DNA of 64,000 bases, from assembly GCA_910579935.1 (NCBI GenBank), contig CAJTVQ010000015.1:13904-77903 (forward strand). Reading direction: 5' to 3'. The notes below the pieces were generated by a model that saw nothing but the letters and a program-made list of their open reading frames with translations, had not been told where the DNA came from and ran no database searches. The position numbers and the translations under genes are program-made. Below, piece by piece: positions 17,609 to 26,310 of the stretch. The DNA comes from an uncultured Lachnospiraceae bacterium. GTDB lineage: Bacteria; Bacillota; Clostridia; Lachnospirales; Lachnospiraceae. Within the stretch, counting starts at the first letter, position 1. Each line of letters begins with the position of its first letter.

Positions 17609-17711
17609 GAAACCAGGTTTTGGTTTCCGTGTGTGAAGCAGCCGGGTACCGGTTTATGTGGATATAAGAAAAAAGGCTGAATGGAGTAATGGAAGGCTCT
17701 GTTCAGCTTTT
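17609..17711 (+). terminator. Hairpins after the GH1-ManA gene, second one terminator-like
   Basis: The first structure (17595-17643) has arms GGAAACC / GGTTTCC inside a GCTGC / GCAGC outer stem. The second (17669-17711) pairs AAAAGGCTGAA with TTCAGCTTTT and ends in T residues. Together they probably terminate or attenuate transcription before the GH3 gene. Confidence 0.5.
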
Positions 17712-17743
17712 ACCATATAAAATATAAAAGGACGGAGGGTTTT

Positions 17744-19864
17744 ATGAACAGGGAAGAGGCGCGGAAGAAGGCAGAGGAACTTGTGGGGAAAATGACGCTG
17801 GAAGAGAAGGCAGGACAGCTCCGCTATAATGCGCCGCCGGTGAAAAGGCTGGGAATTCCGGCGTATAACTGGTGGAGCGAGGCGCTGCACGGGGTGGCGA
17901 GAGCCGGACAGGCGACGGTTTTTCCGCAGGCTATCGGTATGGCTGCATCTTTTGATACGGAATTGATGGAAGCAGTGGGAGATGCAGTGGCGACAGAGGG
18001 AAGGGCAAAGTACAATGCTTATGCAGCTATGGAGGATCGGGATATTTATAAGGGACTTACTTTTTGGACGCCCAATGTGAATATTTTCAGAGATCCGAGA
18101 TGGGGAAGAGGGCATGAGACTTACGGGGAAGATCCTTACCTGACCGGCAGGATGGGAGCTGCTTATGTGAAAGGGATGCAGGGAGACGGGGAAGTGATGA
18201 AAGCTGCAGCCTGTGCCAAGCATTTTGCGGTTCATTCGGGACCGGAGGGGCTGCGGCATGAGTTCGATGCAGTAGTATCGAAAAAAGATATGGAAGAGAC
18301 TTATCTTCCGGCATTTGAAGCATTGGTAAAAGAAGCGGGAGTGGAGGCTGTGATGGGAGCCTATAACCGTACCAACGGAGAACCCTGCTGCGGCAGCAGG
18401 ACGCTGATTCAGGAGATACTCCGTGGAAAATGGGGATTTGAGGGCCATGTGGTTTCCGACTGCTGGGCGATCAGGGATTTTCACGAACATCATATGGTGA
18501 CTTCCACGCCCAGGGAATCGGCAGCGATGGCCATTAACGCGGGATGTGATCTGAACTGCGGTGTGACTTATCTGCATATACTGGGAGCTTATGAGGACGG
18601 GCTTGTATCGGAGGAGACGATTACGGAAGCGGCAGTCCGCCTGTTTACGACCCGTTATCTGCTTGGATTGTTCGAGGGCAGTGAATTCGACCGGATTCCT
18701 TATGAAAAGGTGGAGTGCAGGGAACATCTGGCGTTGGCAAAGAAAGCGGCGGAGGAGAGTTTCGTGCTGTTAAAGAATGACGGTATCCTTCCGCTTAAAA
18801 AAGAAAAAATAAAGACGGTAGGACTGATCGGGCCGAATGCCAACAGCCGGGCCGCACTGGCCGGGAATTATCATGGGACGGCATCGGATTACGTAACGGT
18901 ACAGGAAGGACTGATGCGTTATCTTGGAGAAGATATAAGAGTGCTGACATCTACAGGCTGTCATCTTTTTAAGGATAAGACAGAATCCCTTGCACAGGTT
19001 CATGACAGACTGGCAGAAGCAAAGATTGTTGCCGGAAAAAGTGATGTGGTGATTCTCTGTCTGGGACTGGACGAAACTTTAGAGGGAGAGCAGGGGGATA
19101 CGGGAAACAGTGATGCTTCCGGAGATAAGGTGGATTTGAGCCTTCCGAAATCGCAGCAGCTGCTGATGGAAGCAGTGGCGGAAACGGGAACGCCGGTCGT
19201 CCTCTGCATGATGGCGGGAAGCGATTTGGATTTAAGTTATGCGGCGCGGCATTTTTCCGCCATACTGCAGGTGTGGTATCCGGGCGGACAGGGCGGAGCA
19301 GCGGCGGCAGAAGTGTTGTTCGGAGAGACTTCGCCGTCGGGGAAACTGCCTGTCACATTTTATGAGACGGCAGAGGAACTGCCGGAATTTACGGATTATT
19401 CCATGAAGGGCAGAACTTACCGTTATATGGAAGGAAAAGCGCAGTATCCGTTTGGCTATGGCCTGACCTACGGGAAGGCAGGCGTGGAGTATGCCAAGAT
19501 GGTAAAGCCGGGAGAAGGAGAGAATGCCGATGGTTATGAAATGCGGGTGAGGATGAAAAATGACGGGGATACGGATGTGCAGGAGGTACTGCAGGTATAT
19601 GTAAAGAAAGAGGATTCCGTATTTGATTCGCTGCATCCTTCGCTTTGTGCGTTCGGCCGCGTGTTTTTGAAAGCAGGGGAGGAAAAAGAGATTGGATTGA
19701 AAATTCCGCAGTCGGCGTTTACGGTGGTGAACGAAGAGGGGGAGCGTGTTTCAGGAGGGAATAGATATCGCTTTTATGTTGGGTTTTCACAGCCGGATGA
19801 GCGGAGCGTGGAATTGATGGGGCAGAGACCGGTGGAAGTGGAGATGGAATTGAACGAGGGGTGA
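17744..19864 (+). CDS. GH3 beta-glycosidase (beta-glucosidase type)
   Basis: 706-aa GH3 enzyme with the N-terminal TIM barrel, the alpha/beta sandwich (about 345-540) and a C-terminal fibronectin-III-like domain (about 590-695). The nucleophile is D239 in VVSDCWAI. The N-terminal signature WWSEALHGVARAG and the KHFAVHSGPEGLRHEFDAVV block (KHF..HSGPE) are typical of the beta-glucosidase/beta-xylosidase branch. No signal peptide is present, so it is cytoplasmic. In related mannan loci a GH3 removes glucose from the non-reducing end of glucomannan oligosaccharides; xylosidase activity cannot be excluded from sequence. The ribosome binding site is GGACGGAGGG. Confidence 0.9.
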   Translation: MNREEARKKAEELVGKMTLEEKAGQLRYNAPPVKRLGIPAYNWWSEALHGVARAGQATVFPQAIGMAASFDTELMEAVGDAVATEGRAKYNAYAAMEDRDIYKGLTFWTPNVNIFRDPRWGRGHETYGEDPYLTGRMGAAYVKGMQGDGEVMKAAACAKHFAVHSGPEGLRHEFDAVVSKKDMEETYLPAFEALVKEAGVEAVMGAYNRTNGEPCCGSRTLIQEILRGKWGFEGHVVSDCWAIRDFHEHHMVTSTPRESAAMAINAGCDLNCGVTYLHILGAYEDGLVSEETITEAAVRLFTTRYLLGLFEGSEFDRIPYEKVECREHLALAKKAAEESFVLLKNDGILPLKKEKIKTVGLIGPNANSRAALAGNYHGTASDYVTVQEGLMRYLGEDIRVLTSTGCHLFKDKTESLAQVHDRLAEAKIVAGKSDVVILCLGLDETLEGEQGDTGNSDASGDKVDLSLPKSQQLLMEAVAETGTPVVLCMMAGSDLDLSYAARHFSAILQVWYPGGQGGAAAAEVLFGETSPSGKLPVTFYETAEELPEFTDYSMKGRTYRYMEGKAQYPFGYGLTYGKAGVEYAKMVKPGEGENADGYEMRVRMKNDGDTDVQEVLQVYVKKEDSVFDSLHPSLCAFGRVFLKAGEEKEIGLKIPQSAFTVVNEEGERVSGGNRYRFYVGFSQPDERSVELMGQRPVEVEMELNEG

Positions 19865-19866
19865 TG

Positions 19867-19891
19867 GGCAACGCTCCGGCCAAAGGGATTT
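19867..19891 (+). repeat. 25-nt dispersed repeat, copy 1
   Basis: Begins GGCAACGCTCCGG and ends CAAAGGGATTT; it matches 24308-24332 with one difference. It lies just after the GH3 stop codon. At 24308 the same sequence is one end of an imperfect palindromic unit, so this may be a solo end. Confidence 0.75.
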
Positions 19892-20007
19892 CGCGGCGGC
19901 AGGTTCCGGCTGTGTGGGCTGGTATTTATTCCTGTTTCCGATGAACGGATTGCGGTGGATTTTTCTAAGCAGAATAGTATGGGTTTCTCCGGGCTGCGGC
20001 ACGCCCT

Positions 20008-20058
20008 CAAGCGGCATTCTTGCCGCACCGGGCTGAAATGGCCATCCGTGGCCATTTC
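20008..20058. repeat. Double-hairpin palindrome core, copy 1
   Basis: Two adjacent hairpins: GCGGCA-TTCT-TGCCGC (20011-20026) and GAAATGGCCA-TCCG-TGGCCATTTC (20035-20058). The same pair, in the same order and nearly the same sequence, forms the centre of the large palindrome at 38846-39140. The rest of the 19892-20308 gap holds no credible gene; TTCCAT and TAGAAT (20101, 20124; 17-nt spacing) are a possible promoter for the aminotransferase gene. Confidence 0.75.
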
Positions 20059-20308
20059 GCTGAAACTGAACCTCGTTTTCTGACAGGCCGTTATCTTTGC
20101 TTCCATAATCAGGATGATTGTGATAGAATGTATTCGTTGGGGTTAAAATGGGGTTGGGGAGTTAATGGTTTCGGGGGTGGAAGAGTAAATTATTTCGGGG
20201 TTTGCGGCTGCGCTGTACCGCAGATTCGGGAATTGCGTGTGGTTTTGGGGGTTTGTTTTGACCATGTGCGGTTTGAGGAAATAAAGCAGCGCAGAAATGA
20301 GGTAGAAG

Positions 20309-21493
20309 ATGATTGCAGCTAAGTATAAGGAGATGCTGGGCGCGAAGTCGGTAATTCGTGAACTTTCGGAGTATGCTACGGCGAGGGGGAAGGAAATCGG
20401 GTATGAGAATGTGTTTGATTATAGTCTGGGGAATCCTTCCGTGCCGGCTCCGGAGAGTTTTAAGAGAGAAATGATAAGGCTGCTGACGGAATGCGATTCA
20501 ATGGCGGTGCATGGTTACAGTCCCAGTCTCGGTATTCCTTCGGTGAAAGAAAAAATAGCGGAATCTCTGAATAAGCGGTTTGGAATGAATTATACCGGAA
20601 ATCATATTTTTATGACTTCGGGAGCGGCAGGGGCGATTGCACATGCGGTACGCTGTGTGACGGTGCCGGGGGATGAGGTGCTTACGTTTGCGCCTTTTTT
20701 TCCGGAATATCATCCTTATATTGATCTCACCGGTGCACGGTTAAAGGTGGTTCCGGCAGATACCGGGAGCTTTCAGATTAATTTTGAATGTTTTGAGGAA
20801 ATGCTGACGGAAAAGGTTATGGCGGTGCTGATCAATACGCCCAATAATCCGTCCGGTGTTGTATATACAAAAGAGACGCTGGAAAAACTGGCAGAGATCA
20901 TGACGGAGAAAGCGGAAAAATACGGCCATGAGATTTATCTGATTTCTGATGAGCCGTACAGGGAGATTTTATTTGCAGGAGTGGAAGAAGTGTATGTGTC
21001 GAAATTTTATGACCATACATTGAGCTGTTATTCCTATTCCAAGTCTCTGTCCATTCCCGGTGAGCGTATCGGGTATATCGCCGTAAATCCGGCATGTAAG
21101 GAGGCGGAGACGATAGTGAATATGTGCGGACAGATTTCAAGGGGAATCGGACATAACTGCCCCACTTCCATTATACAGCTGGCAGCGGCGGAGGTGGCCT
21201 ATGAAACTTCAGACCTTTCCGTATATGAGACGAATATGAATATTTTGTATAAGGAATTAACGAACCTTGGCTTTACCTGCGTAAAGCCGGGCGGGACTTT
21301 TTATATTTTTCCGAAGGCGCTGGAAGAGGATGCGAAGGCGTTTTGTCAGAAAGCGAAAAAATACGACCTTATTTTGGTGCCGGGTGACAGTTTTGAATGT
21401 CCGGGGTATTTCCGTATGGCATATTGCATTGATACGGAAAAAGTGGAGCGTTCGCTTCCGGCCCTTCGGAAATTTGTGGAAACGGAGTATTAG
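20309..21493 (+). CDS. PLP-dependent aminotransferase, class I/II
   Basis: 394-aa fold-type I aminotransferase of the aspartate/aromatic family. The PLP-binding lysine is K245 in YSYSKSLSIPGERIGY (K in SYSKSLS). Other blocks are the NTPNNPSGVVY segment, ISDEPYREI with the Asp that contacts the pyridine ring, and the C-terminal FRMAYC carrying the carboxylate-binding Arg. Length is normal. The amino acid substrate cannot be told from sequence. A GAGG site precedes the start codon. The patatin gene follows after 54 bp and may be co-transcribed. Confidence 0.9.
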   Translation: MIAAKYKEMLGAKSVIRELSEYATARGKEIGYENVFDYSLGNPSVPAPESFKREMIRLLTECDSMAVHGYSPSLGIPSVKEKIAESLNKRFGMNYTGNHIFMTSGAAGAIAHAVRCVTVPGDEVLTFAPFFPEYHPYIDLTGARLKVVPADTGSFQINFECFEEMLTEKVMAVLINTPNNPSGVVYTKETLEKLAEIMTEKAEKYGHEIYLISDEPYREILFAGVEEVYVSKFYDHTLSCYSYSKSLSIPGERIGYIAVNPACKEAETIVNMCGQISRGIGHNCPTSIIQLAAAEVAYETSDLSVYETNMNILYKELTNLGFTCVKPGGTFYIFPKALEEDAKAFCQKAKKYDLILVPGDSFECPGYFRMAYCIDTEKVERSLPALRKFVETEY

Positions 21494-21547
21494 GGTAACG
21501 GTGAAGGCAGCTGAACTGTTATGTGTTAGGATGAGAATGGAGGACTT

Positions 21548-22402
21548 ATGTATCAGGCAGGACTTGTTTTAGAAGGGGGCGCAATGAAAGGAATCTATAC
21601 GGCAGGCGTTTTGGATTTCTTTTTGGACAAAGAGATGGAATTTTCTTCCTGTTACGGGGTATCGGCAGGGGCATGTAATCTGTGCAGTTTCTTGTCGAAG
21701 CAGAGGAAACGGGCATACCGCGTTTCGGTGAATTATCTGGATAACAAAAGATACTGCGGGTCTTACAGCCTGCTTACCACAGGGGATCTGTTCGGTGCGG
21801 ATATGTGTTATGACCTGATCCCGAATTATCTGGATCCATATGATTATGAAGCTTTTGACCGGTACGAGGGAAATGCTTATGCAGTGGTAACGAACATCGT
21901 GACCGGAAAAGCGGAATATCTGCAGATGAAGGAAATGCATGAAGATATTCTGGCAGTCCGCGCTTCCAGTTCCATGCCGCTGGTATCACGTAATGTCAGA
22001 ATCGGGGAAGGGGTGTATCTGGACGGCGGGATATCCGATTCCGTTCCGATCGCAAAATCCATAAAGGACGGGAACCAAAAGAATGTAGTAGTGCTGACCA
22101 AAGAAACAGGCTTTCGCAGGGAACCGGCCTCACCTGCCCAGCTTGCACTGATAAAAGCGCGTTATGTCAGATATCCGAAAGTATATGAATTAATGAAGGA
22201 ACGGCATATTCATTACAATGCCATGCTGGATTATCTGGATAAGCAGGTGGAAAACGGAACTGCTTTTGTTATACGTCCTAAAAAGAAGAGTGCGGTAAGC
22301 AGGATCGAAAAGGACGAAAAGAAGCTGGAAACGTTATATGAAGAAGGTTACCGGGATGCGGAAGAAGGTTACATGGAACTTTTGGAATATTTGTCTGAGT
22401 GA
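21548..22402 (+). CDS. Patatin-like phospholipase family protein
   Basis: 284-aa serine lipid acyl hydrolase of the patatin family (YjjU/YlbK-like). The oxyanion loop is LEGGAMKG (residues 8-15), the nucleophile is S39 in GVSAG, and the catalytic dyad Asp lies in LDGGISDSVP (about residue 160). The C-terminal quarter is a charged helical extension typical of the bacterial subgroup. There is no signal peptide, so it is cytoplasmic or peripheral to the membrane. The substrate is unknown. It is preceded by GGAGG and follows the aminotransferase gene closely. Confidence 0.88.
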   Translation: MYQAGLVLEGGAMKGIYTAGVLDFFLDKEMEFSSCYGVSAGACNLCSFLSKQRKRAYRVSVNYLDNKRYCGSYSLLTTGDLFGADMCYDLIPNYLDPYDYEAFDRYEGNAYAVVTNIVTGKAEYLQMKEMHEDILAVRASSSMPLVSRNVRIGEGVYLDGGISDSVPIAKSIKDGNQKNVVVLTKETGFRREPASPAQLALIKARYVRYPKVYELMKERHIHYNAMLDYLDKQVENGTAFVIRPKKKSAVSRIEKDEKKLETLYEEGYRDAEEGYMELLEYLSE

Positions 22403-22590
22403 GAAACAGTCATGTACATTTGGATGGCAGCGTATATATATTAGAAAGTTTATAACCATATGCGGAACTGGAAAACAGCAGCCAAACGTACAGTGCCCAG
22501 AGGAAATGCCGGCTGAGAAGCAGACGGAATTTGCTCTGCCGGGAAGGTACTGGGAGGGTGGCTGCGGAACCGGAATAGGAGGAATTAAGA

Positions 22591-23415
22591 ATGGTAGAAA
22601 TATTAAAGGCAGTTCTGTTCGGCATTGTGCAGGGAATCACGGAGTGGCTTCCCATCAGCAGTACCGGACACATGATTCTGCTGAATGAATTTGTAGCGCT
22701 GGATGTTTCACCGGAATTTTTGGAAGCCTTTCTGGTAGTGATCCAGTTTGGCTCCATACTTGCAGTGGTGGTGTTGTTTTGGAAAAAAATATTTCCTTTT
22801 GATTTCCGGCAGAAACCATTGATAAAAAAGGATATTTTTACCCTTTGGTTTAAGATCGTGGTGGCATGTATTCCCGCTGTATTGATCGGTATGCCTTTTG
22901 ATGATTTTTTTGAAGCCCATTTTTATAATTATGTGTGTGTCGCCATTGCCCTCATTGTATTTGGCGTGCTGTTCATTTTGGTGGAGAACAGAAATAAGAA
23001 GGCGAAGCCGAAAGTGACGGAATTGTCGCAGGTGACTTATCAGATGGCCTTTATAATAGGAATCTGGCAGCTGATTGCCGCTATATTTCCGGGAACGTCC
23101 CGTTCCGGTTCAACGATCATAGGAGCCCTGCTGTTGGGAATATCGAGAACGGTGGCGGCGGAATTTACATTTTTCCTTGCCATTCCCGTCATGTTTGGGG
23201 CGAGTCTGCTGAAACTGCTGAAATTCGGTTTTGTATTCAGCGGAACAGAGTGGGTGATCCTGGCAGTCGGAATGATCGTGGCATTCGGTGTATCGGTCAT
23301 TGTCATTCAATTCCTCATGGGGTATATCAAAAAGCATGATTTTAAAGTTTTCGGATGGTATCGGATCGCACTGGGGATTCTTGTACTGGCATACTTTCTG
23401 TTGTCGGCGGCGTGA
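22591..23415 (+). CDS. uppP: Undecaprenyl-diphosphate phosphatase UppP (BacA)
   Basis: 274-aa multi-pass membrane enzyme that dephosphorylates undecaprenyl pyrophosphate to recycle the lipid carrier for peptidoglycan and other surface polymers; extra copies give bacitracin resistance. Family signatures are GIVQGITEWLPISSTGHMIL at residues 9-28 (E17 and the SSTGH block) and FPGTSRSGSTI near residue 168, with the catalytic Ser/Arg. About eight hydrophobic helices are present. RBS AGGAGG precedes the ATG. It has no evident functional link to its neighbours. Confidence 0.96.
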   Translation: MVEILKAVLFGIVQGITEWLPISSTGHMILLNEFVALDVSPEFLEAFLVVIQFGSILAVVVLFWKKIFPFDFRQKPLIKKDIFTLWFKIVVACIPAVLIGMPFDDFFEAHFYNYVCVAIALIVFGVLFILVENRNKKAKPKVTELSQVTYQMAFIIGIWQLIAAIFPGTSRSGSTIIGALLLGISRTVAAEFTFFLAIPVMFGASLLKLLKFGFVFSGTEWVILAVGMIVAFGVSVIVIQFLMGYIKKHDFKVFGWYRIALGILVLAYFLLSAA

Positions 23416-23481
23416 TATAATGCATTCCGCATAAAAATGGCTGTTTTTTGACACATTTCTATAATTTCATGCGTTGAAAAG

Positions 23482-23510
23482 TTGACAAGACAGCGAAATT
23501 GAGATACACT
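23482..23510 (+). promoter_or_regulatory. Sigma-A promoter upstream of the DUF6465 gene
   Basis: TTGACA at 23482-23487, a 17-nt spacer and TACACT at 23505-23510. It leaves a leader of about 160 nt before the start at 23673. Confidence 0.7.
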
Positions 23511-23672
23511 AACTAGCGTAAACATATTTATCAGCATAAGGAACAGCATGATCAGAGTGTTTCCTGGTTTTAGAATTGTTTGCAGTCCGGTGGGGAAATT
23601 CCGCCGGTAGAGGAGATTAGAAAATTTATTGTTATGTATAATTGGGAAAAGAGATCGAAAGGAGAAATACCC

Positions 23673-24146
23673 ATGGCAGAAAAAACATCGACTGTTAAAT
23701 CCGCTGCAAAAGAAGAAACTGCAGTTAAGGCAGCTGCATCTGCAGCAGAGAAAAAGGCACCGGAGAAGAAGGAAGAGGTAAAGAAAGAGGAAGTAAAAAA
23801 GGAAGAAAAGGCTCCTGTTAAGAAAGAGACTAAGGCTGCTGCAAAGAAAACAACCGCAAAGAAACCGGCTGTAAAGAAGACAACAACCAAAAAAGCTGCT
23901 GAAAAAACAGAAGAAAAACCTGTTACCCAAAGAGCGGCAAAGAAAGCGGCTGCTCCTGTTGTACATTTACAGTTCAGCAATAAAGCGTATTCCATTGAAG
24001 ACCTGCAGAAAATAGCAAATGATGTATGGAAATTTGATCTTCATAATGAAGAGGACTATACCTCTTTGGAACTTTATGTAAAACCGGAAGAAAGCGTTGC
24101 TTACTATGTATTCAACGGAGATATTACCGGCCACTTCTTTATTTAG
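23673..24146 (+). CDS. DUF6465 family protein with histone-H1-like Lys/Ala-rich tail
   Basis: 157-aa protein in two parts. Residues 1-95 are a low-complexity Lys/Ala/Glu/Thr tract with repeated AAKK, PAVKK and TTKK units, like the nucleic-acid-binding tails of histone H1 and bacterial HU extensions. Residues 96-157 are a compact conserved domain (VHLQFSNKAYSIEDLQKI and VAYYVFNGDITGHFFI) found in Lachnospiraceae, known as DUF6465. The start at 23673 follows AAGGAG; upstream in-frame codons lack a site. A strong promoter lies at 23482. The function is not known; DNA or RNA binding is suggested by charge only. Confidence 0.8.
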   Translation: MAEKTSTVKSAAKEETAVKAAASAAEKKAPEKKEEVKKEEVKKEEKAPVKKETKAAAKKTTAKKPAVKKTTTKKAAEKTEEKPVTQRAAKKAAAPVVHLQFSNKAYSIEDLQKIANDVWKFDLHNEEDYTSLELYVKPEESVAYYVFNGDITGHFFI

Positions 24147-24212
24147 AAAAAGTACGGATTGTTTTATGCTGTTTTAGCAGATATACAGAAATAGAAAAGA
24201 TATTAATTGAAG

Positions 24213-24332
24213 GGAATGCTTTGTCAGGTGCATTGAAATGCAGTGTGTCTGATATGGTATTCTCTTTTTTTAATAATGGTTCAGGCGACAGATTGTTTGC
24301 AGTAAAAGGCAACGCTCCGGACAAAGGGATTT
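24213..24332. repeat. Imperfect palindromic dispersed repeat, about 120 bp
   Basis: The left end (24213-24233, AATGCTTTGTCAGGTGCATTG) and right end (24308-24332) are imperfect inverted copies of each other, about 75% identical. The right end matches 19867-19891. Short open frames on both strands through this unit start with LSGAL and end with NAPDK, a pattern due to the palindrome and not evidence of a gene. Confidence 0.6.
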
Positions 24333-24376
24333 GGAGGAATAGTTACCTATTTTACACTTTTTTTATAATTAATGTG

Positions 24377-24446
24377 TTGACATTCCTTTCCCTAAGTGAT
24401 ATTTTATGGTAAGAAGATGTTAGCACTCTTAAACGATGAGTGCTAA
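24377..24446 (+). promoter_or_regulatory. Heat-shock promoter with CIRCE operator
   Basis: TTGACA at 24377-24382, a 17-nt spacer and TATTTT at 24400-24405, followed by a perfect CIRCE element at 24420-24446: TTAGCACTC, nine bases, GAGTGCTAA. CIRCE is the binding site of HrcA, encoded 20 bp downstream, so the operon is autoregulated and derepressed on heat shock. Confidence 0.95.
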
Positions 24447-24466
24447 TAAGCAAAGGAGGATGATGG

Positions 24467-25501
24467 ATGCAGTCGCTGGATGAAAGAAAAATGAAGATTT
24501 TGCAGGCCATTATCCGTAACTACCTTGAAACAGGAGAACCGGTAGGCAGCAGGACGATATCCAAGTATACGGATCTGAATCTGAGTTCTGCCACCATACG
24601 GAATGAGATGGCCGATCTGGAGGAACTGGGATATATTCTCCAGCCCCATACTTCCGCCGGACGGATTCCTTCAGACAAAGGATACCGACTCTATGTGGAC
24701 CAGATGATGGAAGAAAAAGAGCGGGAAGTAGAAGAAATGAAGGAGTTCCTGTTGGAAAAGGAAGATAAGATGGAGCATCTTCTGAAACAGGTTGCAAAAG
24801 TACTGGCACAGAATACAAATTATGCGACCATGATTTCTGCTCCGCAGACCCATCGCAACAAACTGAAATTCATACAGTTGTCAAGAGTGGATGCACGTCA
24901 GCTGCTGGCCGTGATCGTGACAGAAGGCAATATGATCAAGAACAGCATCCTTCAGGTAGAGGAAGAACTGAGCGACGAAACGCTGCTGAAACTGAATATC
25001 CTTCTGAATACGCATCTGAACGGCCTGTCTATAAGTGAGATTAATTTAGGTATGATAACGGCAATGAAGCAGCAGGCAGGAATACACAGTTCCATAGTGG
25101 GGAATGTTATTGATGCGGTAGCTGAAGCCATTAAAGCAGAAGAGGATTTGGAAATATATACCAGCGGTACAAATAATATTTTCAAGTATCCGGAACTGGC
25201 CGATAACCAGAAGGCCAGCGAATTGATCAATACGTTCGAGGAGAAGCAGATGCTGAACAGTCTGGTAGAGGAAACCCTGGCGGACGAGAATAATACCGGA
25301 ATTCAGGTATATATCGGGAATGAGACTCCGGTACAGACGATGAAAGACTGCAGTGTCGTTACGGCAACCTATGAATTAGGTGAGGGAATGAAGGGAACGA
25401 TTGGTATTATAGGACCGAAACGCATGGATTATGACAAGGTGGTAGGGACGTTGAAAACTCTGATGCATCAATTGGATGATTTATATAAGAAAAGAGAGTA
25501 G
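24467..25501 (+). CDS. hrcA: Heat-inducible transcription repressor HrcA
   Basis: 344-aa repressor of class I heat-shock genes. Residues 1-75 are the winged helix-turn-helix (ETGEPVGSRTISKY, SSATIRNEMADLEELGY and the SAGRIPSDKGYR wing); the rest is the GAF-like HrcA domain ending in GIIGPKRMDYDKV. It binds the CIRCE element immediately upstream and is folded into its active form by GroE. It is first in the hrcA-grpE-dnaK-dnaJ order typical of Firmicutes. The ribosome binding site is AAAGGAGG. Confidence 0.97.
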   Translation: MQSLDERKMKILQAIIRNYLETGEPVGSRTISKYTDLNLSSATIRNEMADLEELGYILQPHTSAGRIPSDKGYRLYVDQMMEEKEREVEEMKEFLLEKEDKMEHLLKQVAKVLAQNTNYATMISAPQTHRNKLKFIQLSRVDARQLLAVIVTEGNMIKNSILQVEEELSDETLLKLNILLNTHLNGLSISEINLGMITAMKQQAGIHSSIVGNVIDAVAEAIKAEEDLEIYTSGTNNIFKYPELADNQKASELINTFEEKQMLNSLVEETLADENNTGIQVYIGNETPVQTMKDCSVVTATYELGEGMKGTIGIIGPKRMDYDKVVGTLKTLMHQLDDLYKKRE

Positions 25502-25519
25502 ACAGGAATAAGGAAAGGG

Positions 25520-26218
25520 ATGAGAAAATTGGCAGAGCAGAAAGACAGGAATCATATGGGAGAAGAACAGGAAAGCGTTTCCGGAGACGGTAAAGTGGAA
25601 GAGACGGAAGCGAGCCTGGAAGCAGAAGAGGCCGGCAGCGCGGAGGAAGCAGAAGGTGCAGAGGAAATGACAGAAACTGCTGACGGGGACGAAACGGCTG
25701 CGGCAGACTCCGGGGAAGCGGCAGAGGCTGCAGAAGGCAAGTCGTTTTTTAAGAAAAAAGCGAAAGCAGATAAAAAGCAGGACGCAATGAAACAGAAAGT
25801 GGAAGAACTGGAAGACCGGGTAAAGCGTCAGATGGCGGAGTTTGACAATTTCAGAAAGCGTACCGATAAAGAAAAGACAGCGATGTTCGAGACAGGCGCC
25901 AAGAGTGTCATTGAAAAAATCCTTCCGGTGGTGGACAATTTTGAAAGAGGTCTTGCAACGATTCCCGAGGAGGAAAAAGGAAACGGTTTTGCGGACGGTA
26001 TGCAGATGATCTATAAGCAGCTGATGACGGAACTGGATAGTCTGGGAGTGAAGCCGATCGAAGCGGTAGGGAAGGAATTCAATCCTGATTTCCATAATGC
26101 GGTGATGCAGGTGGAGAGCGAAGAATATGAATCCGGCTTCGTGGCACAGGAACTTCAGAAAGGATATATGTACAGGGACAGCGTGGTAAGGCACAGCATG
26201 GTGGCGGTCGTGAATTAA
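25520..26218 (+). CDS. grpE: Nucleotide exchange factor GrpE
   Basis: 232-aa co-chaperone that releases ADP from DnaK. The N-terminal 85 residues are a disordered Glu/Ala-rich acidic tract, longer than in most GrpE proteins. The coiled coil (about 90-140, with DNFRKRTDKEK) and the C-terminal beta domain (GMQMIYKQLMTELDSLGV and NPDFHNAVM) are canonical. It lies 18 bp after hrcA and about 90 bp before dnaK, in the HrcA-controlled operon. Confidence 0.95.
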   Translation: MRKLAEQKDRNHMGEEQESVSGDGKVEETEASLEAEEAGSAEEAEGAEEMTETADGDETAAADSGEAAEAAEGKSFFKKKAKADKKQDAMKQKVEELEDRVKRQMAEFDNFRKRTDKEKTAMFETGAKSVIEKILPVVDNFERGLATIPEEEKGNGFADGMQMIYKQLMTELDSLGVKPIEAVGKEFNPDFHNAVMQVESEEYESGFVAQELQKGYMYRDSVVRHSMVAVVN

Positions 26219-26310
26219 GTATATAATGGTTTTTATTATATAGATACAGGTTTTGCAGTGGTGAACATTTTAACAAATTATCTTATAGTATCATTTAGGA
26301 GGGCTTGATT

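Noticed and set aside
19774..20322. Small open frames on both strands downstream of the GH3 gene
   Set aside because: They cover repeat sequences and lack family similarity; the plus-strand frame overlaps the aminotransferase start.
24139..24412. Two small open frames on opposite strands starting with LSGAL and containing NAPDK
   Set aside because: The shared residues come from the palindromic repeat ends; neither has a credible ribosome binding site.
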